Of a stretch of 64,000 nucleotides of DNA, positions 25,343 to 34,011 are shown one piece after another. Below the pieces are notes generated by a model. The model searched no databases and was not told the origin of the DNA. It saw only the letters and a list, made by a program, of their open reading frames with translations. Origin of the DNA: JAPYTK01 sp964401935 (GTDB taxonomy: Bacteria; Myxococcota_A; Polyangia; Polyangiales; Polyangiaceae). The stretch covers positions 1 through 64,000 of the forward strand of contig CAYOAL010000003.1 of assembly GCA_964401935.1 (NCBI GenBank). The letters run 5' to 3'. The stretch's first letter is position 1. Each line of letters opens with the position of its first letter. The position numbers were made by a program, and so were the translations under genes.

Positions 25343-26392
25343 ATGATGCTCGTCAACTACACGCCTTGGCCTCACCTCGCCTTCGATCGTCATCACCACG
25401 ATGGCTCGACGCTCCGCGTGGTGTGCGCGCAGGGGACCTTCTCGCTCGACGCCACCGGCCCCATGAGGCCGGCGGTGGAGCAGCTGCCGCTCGCGGTGAC
25501 GGAGCGCTACCGAGAGGGGGAGCGCACCTCGAGCCTCTCCCGCGACACCGCGCTCGCCACCTTCAAGCCGACGAGCGACATCCACCTCGACGCAGTCGCG
25601 TGGGCGCCGAACGGGCGGGCCTCGGCCTCGTGGCCGGTGCGCGTGCGTGTGGGCGACGTCTGCCGCGATCTGTCGGTGCGTGGGCCGCACGTGTGGCGAC
25701 ACCGCGCGGTGACGGGGTGGGGCCTCACCGAGCCGGCGCCGTGCCTTCGGGTGCCGCTCACCTACGAGCGCGCCTTCGGTGGCAGCCACCTCATCGACGG
25801 CGTGCTCGTGGAGGAGGAACAGAACCCGGTGGGCACGGGGTTCTTGCCGCGTGGCGTGTCCACCCGCGACCCCATCGACGCCCCCCAGGTCGTGGCCACC
25901 GATGAGCCCATCCACCGCGCCGGCCAGCGCTATCGCCCACGCGGCGTCGCTCCCCTCCCGGCCTTCTTCGAACCAAGGGCGAGTCGCGCCGGCACCTGCG
26001 ACGAGGCGTGGCTGAAGTCGCAGTGGCCGCTCATCCCGCGCGACTTCGACTACGCCTACTTCAACAGCGCGCACCCCGATCTCGTGCACCCCGGCTACCT
26101 GCGCGGCGACGAGCGCGTGGAGCTCGTGAACCTGCGGCCGGGAGGCGGTAGCTACCTCACCGAGCTGCCCGGCTTCTGCGTGTTCGCGCTCGCACGTCGC
26201 GGCACGCGGCTCGCCGCGGTGAGGCTGCAGCTCGACACCGTTCACTTCGAGCTCGCGGGCGAGTCGCCCGCCGACCATCGCGCGCTCCTCTGTTGGCGGG
26301 TCGTGCTCCCGGCCAGCGAGACCATCGACCGCCTCGAGCTGCGAATGGTGCGCCTCGACGAAGTAGGAACCCCCGCGAGCAAGGCGGCCTGA
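25343..26392 (+). CDS. DUF2169-domain type VI adaptor protein
   Basis: A 349-residue protein of the DUF2169 family, which accompanies VgrG and DUF4150/PAAR effectors and helps load them on the spike. Characteristic parts are VCAQGTFSLDATG, KPTSDIHLDAVAWAPNGRA (the KP-x-xD motif), VPLTYERAFGG and NPVGTGF, then DFDYAYFNSAHPDL. A complete single domain, starting at ATG 25343 with the second ATG at 25346. It is followed with one base between by the effector gene. Confidence 0.88.
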   Translation: MMLVNYTPWPHLAFDRHHHDGSTLRVVCAQGTFSLDATGPMRPAVEQLPLAVTERYREGERTSSLSRDTALATFKPTSDIHLDAVAWAPNGRASASWPVRVRVGDVCRDLSVRGPHVWRHRAVTGWGLTEPAPCLRVPLTYERAFGGSHLIDGVLVEEEQNPVGTGFLPRGVSTRDPIDAPQVVATDEPIHRAGQRYRPRGVAPLPAFFEPRASRAGTCDEAWLKSQWPLIPRDFDYAYFNSAHPDLVHPGYLRGDERVELVNLRPGGGSYLTELPGFCVFALARRGTRLAAVRLQLDTVHFELAGESPADHRALLCWRVVLPASETIDRLELRMVRLDEVGTPASKAA

Positions 26393-26393
26393 C

Positions 26394-27926
26394 GTGGCGA
26401 CGCGCGAAGCCAGCTCCGTGGTGAAGCAGCCGGTGGTGGTGTGCACCTCGCCGGATGTGTGCCGAAAAGGTACCCGCAACGTCTCGTATTTCATCGTGGC
26501 GCTGGAGACCGACAACGCGTCCCCCAGCACCGACGTGTTCTTTCGCGGGGGCCAGGCCTCGAACCTCGGCTCGCGGCTGTCGACGGTGTACGGCAACGAG
26601 CCGGGCGACCGCGGGGTGAAGAGCGGCGTGGTTCGGGGCGCTTGCCGGCCCAAAGACGACCTCTCCGCCACCGTCCACGTCAACGGACGCCCCACCGTGC
26701 GGGAGAGCACGGTATGGCTCATGAACTGCAATGGGCCCGACGGGACGCCCAACACCGAGGGCAAGCTCGTCTACCTCAACGATAGCCCTCTCACCCACGT
26801 GAACCCCGACGGCACCTTCAGCGCGTCGACGAACCCGGAGCTCGAGCGGCCCATGGCGGCCGCGCTCCCCGAGGGCGCCACGTGGGAGCCCGCGCCCAAG
26901 GCCGTCGCACAAGCCAGCGCGGCGCCGGCGGTGAAGCCGCTCCCCGAGCTCCAGGGGAGCTGGCTCGGTCGCTTCGGGGGACGCCTCTACGACAACGCGG
27001 CCGGCCTTGTGAAGAGCACGGTGCTCATCGGGGGGACGGTGGTGGAGCTCGGCGTGAACGTGGTGCAGAACGCCGCAGGCCTCCCCCTCTCCGACATCGT
27101 CGGTCCGACTTGGCGAGCGGAGGCGAACGAGGCCATGAAGGCCTCGGGCGACGCCATGCAGAAGGTGATCGAGAGCCCCATCGACACCGCGAGCGCCTTC
27201 GTGGGCGAGCTCGCGAGCGGCCAGCCGGAGGCGGCCGCCGATCTCGTGTTCGCGGCGGTGCCCGCGGGCAAGGTGTTGCGCGGGGCCAAGTCGGGCGGCC
27301 AAGGCGCCAAGGCGGGGGCAGCGGCCCAAGGGGCGCCTCCGAGGGCGGCAGCAGCCGACGCGCCAGCGCAACCAGCGGTCGCGGGGCCGGGAGCGGGCTC
27401 CGATGGAGTGCAGGTCCACCCGCGCAAGGACGCGCCGAGCGCTGCGAAGAAGAAGCACGCCGAAGAGGTCTTCGACGAGGCCGACGTGCTCCCCGATCAG
27501 CGCTGGAACGGACCCGCCTATCGCGGCGACCAGCGCTCACCGGCCGAGATCAAGGCCGCCGGTGGCTTCAGAGGGAGCGACGGGAAAATCAGCCTCGACG
27601 AGCACATGATGGCCAAGCGCCCCCCCAGCCAATGGGTGAGCACGTCGCGGGACGCCGACGTGGCCGGGCAGTACGCCTTGATGCCCAACGCCAAGCTCCC
27701 GGAGTGGGCGACGGGCGGGCCGCCGCCAGCCAACGGGCAGGTCTTGGGTTACCGCTACGTGATCGATCACCCAGGGGGCGTCGACGTCAACTCGGTGCCG
27801 GGGATCATGAACACGAGCAACCTCGAGGTAGCGTACTCTCGGGGCATCCCGTGGTCGGCCACCCGGGGCTGGACCACCTACATTTGGCAGGACGGCCGCG
27901 TGGTCGAAATGTTCACTCCCAACTGA
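26394..27926 (+). CDS. T6SS effector: DUF4150 (PAAR-like) N-terminus with ADP-ribosyltransferase toxin C-terminus
   Basis: A polymorphic type VI effector of 510 residues, starting at GTG. Residues 10-130 are a DUF4150 PAAR-like domain that would sit on the VgrG tip. Residues 180-300 form an Ala/Gly-rich helical linker with possible membrane-active helices. Residues 355-510 look like an R-S-E class ADP-ribosyltransferase, with R377 in AYRGDQRSPAEI, S416-T417-S418 in WVSTSRD and E478 in NLEVAYSRGIPW. The usual Q or E two residues before the catalytic Glu is N476. The target (protein or nucleic acid) is unknown. The next gene is the likely immunity gene. Confidence 0.82.
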   Translation: MATREASSVVKQPVVVCTSPDVCRKGTRNVSYFIVALETDNASPSTDVFFRGGQASNLGSRLSTVYGNEPGDRGVKSGVVRGACRPKDDLSATVHVNGRPTVRESTVWLMNCNGPDGTPNTEGKLVYLNDSPLTHVNPDGTFSASTNPELERPMAAALPEGATWEPAPKAVAQASAAPAVKPLPELQGSWLGRFGGRLYDNAAGLVKSTVLIGGTVVELGVNVVQNAAGLPLSDIVGPTWRAEANEAMKASGDAMQKVIESPIDTASAFVGELASGQPEAAADLVFAAVPAGKVLRGAKSGGQGAKAGAAAQGAPPRAAAADAPAQPAVAGPGAGSDGVQVHPRKDAPSAAKKKHAEEVFDEADVLPDQRWNGPAYRGDQRSPAEIKAAGGFRGSDGKISLDEHMMAKRPPSQWVSTSRDADVAGQYALMPNAKLPEWATGGPPPANGQVLGYRYVIDHPGGVDVNSVPGIMNTSNLEVAYSRGIPWSATRGWTTYIWQDGRVVEMFTPN

Positions 27927-27932
27927 GAAGCC

Positions 27933-28403
27933 ATGGACCCCCTCGAGCTCTACGCCATCGACAAGACGACGCCGGCCACTGCGCTGGTCGCGCTCCGACG
28001 ACCGCCGGGGGTGCGCGATGTCCCCGCCAGCGCCATCGTCGGTGCCGTCGAGCTGCGCCACACGGAGCCGGCGTGGGAGACGTTGACCCTCATGAAGGCC
28101 TTCGACGAGCTGCACCGGAGCTACATGCGCGGAGAGCGCGCGCTAAAGCCCAGCCTCCTCCGCGCGGCTCGGGTGCGGCCCGGCGAGCACGTCTACGTGA
28201 TCGACGGCCGTGTCCCGGATCCCGGCGGGGAGGTGCCGTTTCGAGAGATCATCGGCTGGTACCAGAGCGACGCGGAGGGCCGCCCCATCGCCGCGACGTT
28301 CGAGTACAACGAGGAGCACGCGCCGATCGAGCACGGCGCCCCCAGCTCCATCTTCTCCGATCCGGCGTTGTGCGAGCTCGCGTTCGGCGCCCCGCCGGCT
28401 TGA
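27933..28403 (+). CDS. Probable immunity protein to the ADP-ribosyltransferase effector
   Basis: A 156-residue soluble acidic protein with no signal peptide, starting six bases after the effector stop. It matches no family I know. It has no catalytic-looking motif. A cytoplasmic immunity protein is expected directly after a toxin with an intracellular target, so the role is inferred from position and size. Confidence 0.65.
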   Translation: MDPLELYAIDKTTPATALVALRRPPGVRDVPASAIVGAVELRHTEPAWETLTLMKAFDELHRSYMRGERALKPSLLRAARVRPGEHVYVIDGRVPDPGGEVPFREIIGWYQSDAEGRPIAATFEYNEEHAPIEHGAPSSIFSDPALCELAFGAPPA

Positions 28404-28484
28404 AGGTGGCGCGCGCGGTGACGCCCTCTCCCTCCAGCAGCCTCCATCTCGAGCAGCGTGAAGGCGGCGCGTGGGCGACGCGGC

Positions 28485-29816
28485 TCACTCGGCGTCCCAG
28501 CCGTGCTTGCGGAGGAGCCGGTGCAGGTGCACGCGGTTCACGCCGGCGCGGCGCGCCGCCAGCGACACGTTGCCCTCGCAGCGCGTCATGAGCTCCTTGA
28601 GGTAGTCGTGCTCCCAGGCCTCGACCAGGCGCCCCTTCGCCGCCTTGAACGGCAGCAGCACGTCGTTCGCACCGCCGCCCGCTGGGCTCGCGCCGGGGAC
28701 CTCCTCCTCGAGGCCGAAGAGCTCGGCGGAGATCGTCCGCCCCCCCGAGAGAGCCATCGCACGCTCCACCACGTTGCGCAGCTGCCGCAGGTTTCCCGGC
28801 CAGTCGTGCCGAACGAGCGCCGCGAGCGCATCCGGGGCCATGGTCACCGTGGCGGTCGGCGCGGCGCGGCTCATGAAGTGCTCCACCAAGAGCCCGATGT
28901 CGTCGCGTCGCTCGCGCAGCGGGGGCAAGGTCACGCAGAACACCGCGAGCCGATGGTAGAGGTCGGACCGAAACGCCTGGGCCGCCACGTCGGACTGGAG
29001 ATCGCGGTTGGTGGCGGCGATGATCCGCACGTCTACCTTGCGATAGTGGTTTTCGCCCACCCGCTTCACCTGACCCGTCTCGAGCGCGCGCAGGAGCCGC
29101 GGCTGCAAGGAGACGTCGAGCTCGCCGAGCTCGTCCAGAAACAGGGTGCCTCCATCGGCCTGTTCGAAGGCGCCCGCGCGCTCGGCGTCGGCCCCCGTGA
29201 ACGCACCCCGCGCGTGGCCGAACAGCTCGCTGTCGATGAGGGTCGGCGACATCGCGGCCAGATCGCATACGACCAGCGCGCCGCCGCGAGCCGAGGCCTC
29301 GTGAATCGCGCGCGCCGCCACCTCCTTGCCGGTGCCGGTCTCGCCTTGGATGAGCACCGGCATCGTGGAGCGGGCGGCCCGGCGCAAGAGGCGGAAGACG
29401 TCCTGCATGGCGCGGCCGTGGCCTCGAAGCTCACCGAAGTGGTCGGAGAGAGGCTCGTCGTCGGCCGGCACCTGCACCCGCAGCGTGGTGCTCCCCACGC
29501 GGATGGTGGCGCCCACCCCCACGTCGACGCAGTCGAAACGCGCGCCCTGGAAGAACGACCCGTTGCGCGAGCCCAGGTCGCGAACACGCAGCGCGGACGC
29601 GTGGAGGGTGACCTCGAGGTGTCGCCGTGACACCCCCGGATCGTCGAGCGTCAGATCGCACTGGCTCGACTTGCCCACGAGGAACGCGCCGGCCCCGAGC
29701 CCGAGCGCCTTGCCCGCGTCGGGGCCCTCGGTGACCGCGAGCTCGATCGCCAACGGCAACACCAGCTGGGTTGGCGCCAGGGTAGCGGTCGATGGGTCAT
29801 CGGTCCGTTCGCTCAC
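28485..29816 (-). CDS. FHA-domain sigma-54 transcriptional activator
   Basis: A 443-residue activator. The N-terminal FHA domain (about 30-115) binds phospho-threonine and shows VGKSSQCDLTLDDPGVSRRHLE and DLGSRNGSFF. The AAA+ domain (about 130-365) has Walker A GETGTGKE, the sigma-54 contact loop GAFTGA and DGGTLFLDELGEL. The C-terminal Fis-type helix-turn-helix is CEGNVSLAARRAGVNRVHLHRLL. FHA input implies control by Ser/Thr kinases, and two kinase genes lie directly upstream in the same direction. Type VI activators of this type occur in related bacteria, so regulation of the adjacent island is plausible. Confidence 0.92.
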   Translation of the reverse strand: MSERTDDPSTATLAPTQLVLPLAIELAVTEGPDAGKALGLGAGAFLVGKSSQCDLTLDDPGVSRRHLEVTLHASALRVRDLGSRNGSFFQGARFDCVDVGVGATIRVGSTTLRVQVPADDEPLSDHFGELRGHGRAMQDVFRLLRRAARSTMPVLIQGETGTGKEVAARAIHEASARGGALVVCDLAAMSPTLIDSELFGHARGAFTGADAERAGAFEQADGGTLFLDELGELDVSLQPRLLRALETGQVKRVGENHYRKVDVRIIAATNRDLQSDVAAQAFRSDLYHRLAVFCVTLPPLRERRDDIGLLVEHFMSRAAPTATVTMAPDALAALVRHDWPGNLRQLRNVVERAMALSGGRTISAELFGLEEEVPGASPAGGGANDVLLPFKAAKGRLVEAWEHDYLKELMTRCEGNVSLAARRAGVNRVHLHRLLRKHGWDAE

Positions 29817-29875
29817 GCCACCAGTCTAGCCAGCTCGGACGACACGGTCTGCATCGAGTGTGTCGTCGCTCCGGC

Positions 29876-31750
29876 TCAGGGGGCTCCGTGGATGCGGCGG
29901 CACATCGCGTCGATCATGATGCGCGAGCCGCCGCCACGTGATTCCACCAGGTAGGTCGGGCTCCCCAGGGCCTCCATGTAGATGAGCGAGAAGGGCTCGG
30001 TGGCCGGATGTCCGCCGGCAGCGGCGGCCTTGGTGATGCTCTCGAGCGTGCAGGTGGGTGGGGGAATCGCAGCATGGAGGCCCCCGTGGGCCGGATTCGG
30101 TACCGCCACGATGTGGTCGTGGGCCACCAGCACGTTGAGCAGGCGGGGTTCTCCGCGGGGCGCTCCGAACGTCGCGGACGAGAGGTAGGCCCGGTGGTCG
30201 ACGGGCTTGCCGTCCCGAAGCTCTTCGACGCGGAACACGTGCAGCTCGCGCGCGCGCGGCTCGACCTCGCGGGCGAACTCGCTCGCGAGTCTCACGTGCT
30301 CCTGGAGATCGAGAGGGGCGTCGCGAGCGATCGACACCGGCTTGCAGAGCTTCACCTTGCCGCGACACGGATCCGGTCCGTCCACTAGCCAGCGGGGCGC
30401 CTCCACGTCGGCGGCGGTCGTCAGCCACCAGGCGCCGACGGCGAGCGCGCCTGCGAGCGTCAACGACGCGCCCACGATGGCCCCTCTGCGTCTGCTCCAC
30501 GAGCGCCGCCCGACTTCTTCGCGAGGAGCGCCGTGCTCGCGCGCGAGCGAGACCCTGGTGGGGGTCGCGCCGAGGTCTGAGGGAGTTGGCTGCGTGTGGG
30601 TCGCGCCGAGGTCTGGGGGAGTTGGCTGCGTGTGGGTCGCGCCGAGGTCTGGGGGAGTCGTTGGAGACACGGGCGATCGCGCGGAGGCGTGGAGCGGTGC
30701 GAGGTGGGGCGTCTGCGTGGAGGGCGGCAGCGACGCGGACGGAGGCAGCTCCGCCGGGGGTCGAGGGAGGTGGGAGGGAGGGAGCGGATCGACCTGCGTC
30801 GTGTCCCACGCGGGCTCGGAGAGCAGCGTCGGCGCGACGACGCTCGGCTCGAGCGCGACACCGCCGAGGGTGGCCTCGAAGCGGAGGTAGGCGTGGGCGG
30901 CGTCGGTGAACCTCGCGTCTGGCGCGCGCGCGACGCAGCGCGAGAACCAGCCGTCGAGGCGAGCGGGCCACGCTTGCGTGCAGCCGAGCTCGGCGGCGCG
31001 GGCGCTCGCGACCACCAGCGGATCGAGGAGCATCTCGCGGAGCAAGGTCTCCATCGAGCCGTGGTCGTCGCGCAACGACAGCCAGTAGCTGCGGCCGGTG
31101 AGCATCCAGAAGGTGAGGAGGCCGAGGGACCAGACATCGGCGCTGGGGGCGATGCGATGCCCGCGGTCCGACTGCTCGGGCGACATCCAGGCGGGGGTCC
31201 CCACCGCCGCCGTGGAGTCGTCCCCCGCGACGACGCGCTTGGCCACGCCGAAGTCGAGGAGCTTCACGCGCTCGGAGCCCCCCGCCTCCCGCGCTCGGGC
31301 GATGAACACGTTCCGTGGCTTGAGATCGCGGTGCACGATACCCGCGTCGTGGGCGGCGGCGAGGCCATGACACATCTGCTGAAGGAGGGCCCGCACCTCG
31401 GTGAGGGGGAGCGGTCCGGTCCGCTTCATCCGAGCGGCGAGATCTTCCCCCTCCAACAGCTCCATGGCGAGCCAGGGCGCCTCCGACCCCTCGTCGATCC
31501 CCGCCGCGATCACGGCGACGACGTGCTCGCTCGGTACCGACGCCGAGACGAGGGCCTCGAGCATGAAGCGCTCGCGCAGCTTGTCGTCGCCCCTGTGGTG
31601 ACGGTGCATGAGCTTGAGCGCCCGGAGGGCCCCGGTGCTCAGCTGCTCGGCGACGAACACCGCGCCCATCCCACCCGCGTCGAGCGGGCTCACGATGCGA
31701 AAGTCGCCGCCGATCACGTCGCCGGTCTGCGTCTTGCGTCGCTTCACCAT
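29876..31750 (-). CDS. Membrane-anchored Ser/Thr protein kinase (paralogue A)
   Basis: A 624-residue PknB-type kinase. The catalytic domain (15-290) has loop DAGGMG (24-29), ATP-binding K46, HRDLKPRN with catalytic D142, DFG with D166, and GTPAWMSPEQ. A Pro/Thr-rich linker follows, with three 12-residue PPDLGATHTQPT units, then a single membrane segment (GASLTLAGALAVGAWWL) and an extracytoplasmic domain of about 160 residues ending PPTCTLESITKAAAAGGHP...CRRIH. I chose ATG 31750 because the paralogue aligns from there (MVKRRKTQ/MVKHSETQ). It starts 31 bases after the end of paralogue B. Confidence 0.92.
   Translation of the reverse strand: MVKRRKTQTGDVIGGDFRIVSPLDAGGMGAVFVAEQLSTGALRALKLMHRHHRGDDKLRERFMLEALVSASVPSEHVVAVIAAGIDEGSEAPWLAMELLEGEDLAARMKRTGPLPLTEVRALLQQMCHGLAAAHDAGIVHRDLKPRNVFIARAREAGGSERVKLLDFGVAKRVVAGDDSTAAVGTPAWMSPEQSDRGHRIAPSADVWSLGLLTFWMLTGRSYWLSLRDDHGSMETLLREMLLDPLVVASARAAELGCTQAWPARLDGWFSRCVARAPDARFTDAAHAYLRFEATLGGVALEPSVVAPTLLSEPAWDTTQVDPLPPSHLPRPPAELPPSASLPPSTQTPHLAPLHASARSPVSPTTPPDLGATHTQPTPPDLGATHTQPTPSDLGATPTRVSLAREHGAPREEVGRRSWSRRRGAIVGASLTLAGALAVGAWWLTTAADVEAPRWLVDGPDPCRGKVKLCKPVSIARDAPLDLQEHVRLASEFAREVEPRARELHVFRVEELRDGKPVDHRAYLSSATFGAPRGEPRLLNVLVAHDHIVAVPNPAHGGLHAAIPPPTCTLESITKAAAAGGHPATEPFSLIYMEALGSPTYLVESRGGGSRIMIDAMCRRIHGAP
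30562..30657. repeat. 36-bp tandem repeat in kinase A linker
   Basis: Nearly three copies of a 36-bp unit (GTCGCGCCGAGGTCTGGGGG at its core, then AGTTGGCTGCGTGTGG) encode PPDLGATHTQPT on the minus strand. The differences between copies are single bases, so the expansion is recent. It lies between the kinase domain and the membrane segment. Confidence 0.8.
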
Positions 31751-31781
31751 CCGAGCCCTGGGCGCGTGATGATCGGTGCCG

Positions 31782-33911
31782 TCACCGCAGGATCTGCGGT
31801 ACGTCACGGCGTGGGTTGATCGCTCGGCACTCCTGATTCAGAAACATGAGCGTGATTCCACCACCATCCATGAGGCTGTACGTGGGCCTCCCGTTCACCT
31901 CGAGGTAGGCGAGCCTGAAGGTCTCGTCCTCGGCGTGGCCTTGTGCCTTGGCCGCCGCGAGGATGCTGCCGATGGTACAGGTTGGCGGAGGCAGCGGCTT
32001 CGATCTCTCTGCCTTGACGGGGTCGCGCGTGGCCACCATGAGGCCAGGCTCGACGTTGATGTGGAGCTTCCCCCCTGCGCCGTTTTTGACGAGAAACACC
32101 GCTCCGGTGATGTAGCGACCATCCCCGACGGGCTTGCCGTGCTTGAGCTCGCGGGTGTGCACCAGCTGCAGGTGGCTCTCGGGCTCGAGCTCGCGCGCGA
32201 AGGCGCTCGCGAGGGCCACCTGCGCCTGGAGATCGATGGGCGCGTCGGGATCGATCGACACCGCCTTGCAGACGGAAGCGTGCCGGATGCACGGGACGAG
32301 CCCGCTCGGGCTCGCGGACGATGCTGGACGCACGCTCGTTCCTCGTGGTTTCGCCGACGCCTGCGCGAGGGGCCGCGAGGACGCCGCTCGGGTCTTCGTG
32401 GACGGACGTGTCGGCGCGTTGGTCGTCAACCACCAGCCCCCGGTGGCGAGCGCGCCGGCGAGCACCAGCGTCGCCCCGGCGATCCCCCACCCGCGCCCGC
32501 GCGAGGCTCGAGCCTGTGTGTCCCGTCGCGGAGCCATCGTGGTCCGAGCGAGCGACCCTGCGGCGTTTGTCCCTTCCAGATCGACGGGGAGCAGAGAGGG
32601 TGCTGCGGGCTGGAGCGGAGCGTCCGCGCTCCGCGGCGGGGGAGAAGGGAGGAGCGGCGCCTGCGAGGAGGGAAGAGGCGGTCGTGAGGGCGGCTGTGAT
32701 GTCGGGGACAGGACGAGCGGACCTTGCGGCGAGGTTACCCACGCGGGCTCGGACACGAGCGTGGGCGCGACGCGGTGGCTGCTCCCCGCGACTTCGCTCG
32801 CGGTGGCCGCGCTGTCGACCGGGGCGCTGTCGACCGGGGCGCTGTCGACCGGGGCGCTGTCGACCGGGGCGCTGTCGACCGGGGCGCTGTCGCGCTTGGT
32901 GTCCTCGGCCTCGATCTCGGCCTCCTCTTGGGCGCGTTCTCGCCGCGTGGGCGACACGTCGCCGCCGTCGGAGCGAGTCGGGAGCCCGGTCACCGAGGTG
33001 TCGGTCGGGGCGAGCTCCACGCCGCTGAGTGTCGCTTCGAAGCGCAGGTAGGCGTGGGCCGCGTCGGTGAACCTCGCCCCCGGCGCGCGGGCGACGCAGC
33101 GCGCGAACCAGCCATCGAGGCGAGCGGGCCAGCCTGCGCTGCAGCCGAGCTCCGCGGCGCGAGCGCTGGCGACCACCAGCGGATCGAGGAGCATCTCGCG
33201 GAGCAAGGTCTCCATCGAGCCGTGGTCGTCGCGCAACGACAGCCAGTAGCTGCGGCCGGTGAGCATCCAGAAGGTGAGGAGGCCGAGGGACCAGACATCG
33301 GCGCTGGGGGCGATGCGATGCCCGCGGTCGGACTGCTCGGGCGACATCCAGGCGGGGGTCCCCACCGCCGCGGTGGAGTCGTCCCCCGCGGAGACACGCT
33401 TGGCCACGCCGAAGTCGAGGAGCTTCACGCGCTCGGAGCCTCCGGCCTCCCGCGCCCGCGCGAGGAAGATGTTCCTCGGCTTGAGATCGCGGTGAACGAT
33501 GCCGGCGTCGTGGGCGGCGGCGAGGCCGTGACACATCTGCTGAAGGAGGGCCCGCACCTCGGTGAGGAGGAAGGGCCCGGTCCGCTTCATGCGGGCGCTG
33601 AGATCTTCTCCCTCCAAGAGCTCCATGGCGAGCCAGGGCGCGCCGGAGTCTTCGTCGATGCCAGCCGCGATGACGGCGACGACGTGCTCGCTCGGCACGG
33701 ACGCCGACACCCGGGCTTCGAGCATGAAGCGCTCACGGAGCTTCTCGTCGTCGAGGTGACGGCCGTGCATGAGCTTGAGCGCTCGCAAGGCGCCGGTGCT
33801 CAGCTGCTCGGCCACATACACTGCCCCCATCCCGCCCGCGTCGAGCGCGCTCACGATGCGAAAGTCGCCGCCGATGACTGCGCCGAGCTGCGTCTCGCTG
33901 TGCTTCACCAT
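31782..33911 (-). CDS. Membrane-anchored Ser/Thr protein kinase (paralogue B)
   Basis: A 709-residue kinase, tandem paralogue of the one downstream, with the same layout. K46, D142 (HRDLKPRN) and D166 (DFG) are intact. The linker is longer and includes five to six APVDS units from a 15-bp repeat. A membrane segment (GIAGATLVLAGALATGGWWL) and an extracytoplasmic domain with PPPTCTIGSILAAAKAQGH...NQECRAIN follow. A 161-bp stretch of the kinase domain is identical in DNA to paralogue A. Start ATG 33911 matches the paralogue. ATG 33920 is possible. Confidence 0.92.
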   Translation of the reverse strand: MVKHSETQLGAVIGGDFRIVSALDAGGMGAVYVAEQLSTGALRALKLMHGRHLDDEKLRERFMLEARVSASVPSEHVVAVIAAGIDEDSGAPWLAMELLEGEDLSARMKRTGPFLLTEVRALLQQMCHGLAAAHDAGIVHRDLKPRNIFLARAREAGGSERVKLLDFGVAKRVSAGDDSTAAVGTPAWMSPEQSDRGHRIAPSADVWSLGLLTFWMLTGRSYWLSLRDDHGSMETLLREMLLDPLVVASARAAELGCSAGWPARLDGWFARCVARAPGARFTDAAHAYLRFEATLSGVELAPTDTSVTGLPTRSDGGDVSPTRRERAQEEAEIEAEDTKRDSAPVDSAPVDSAPVDSAPVDSAPVDSAATASEVAGSSHRVAPTLVSEPAWVTSPQGPLVLSPTSQPPSRPPLPSSQAPLLPSPPPRSADAPLQPAAPSLLPVDLEGTNAAGSLARTTMAPRRDTQARASRGRGWGIAGATLVLAGALATGGWWLTTNAPTRPSTKTRAASSRPLAQASAKPRGTSVRPASSASPSGLVPCIRHASVCKAVSIDPDAPIDLQAQVALASAFARELEPESHLQLVHTRELKHGKPVGDGRYITGAVFLVKNGAGGKLHINVEPGLMVATRDPVKAERSKPLPPPTCTIGSILAAAKAQGHAEDETFRLAYLEVNGRPTYSLMDGGGITLMFLNQECRAINPRRDVPQILR
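32811..32892. repeat. 15-bp tandem repeat in kinase B linker
   Basis: Five perfect copies of GCTGTCGACCGGGGC plus a partial sixth. On the minus strand the unit encodes A-P-V-D-S. Copies are identical, pointing to recent slippage or recombination. The frame is kept. Confidence 0.9.
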
Positions 33912-34011
33912 CGGAGCCATCGGCGCGGGAGCATGACCTCTGCAGGATACGCCGGCTCCTAGGCGCGGGCGAGCGAACGGCAGCGTCCCTCGCAGAGGCT
34001 GCGCCGAGCGC

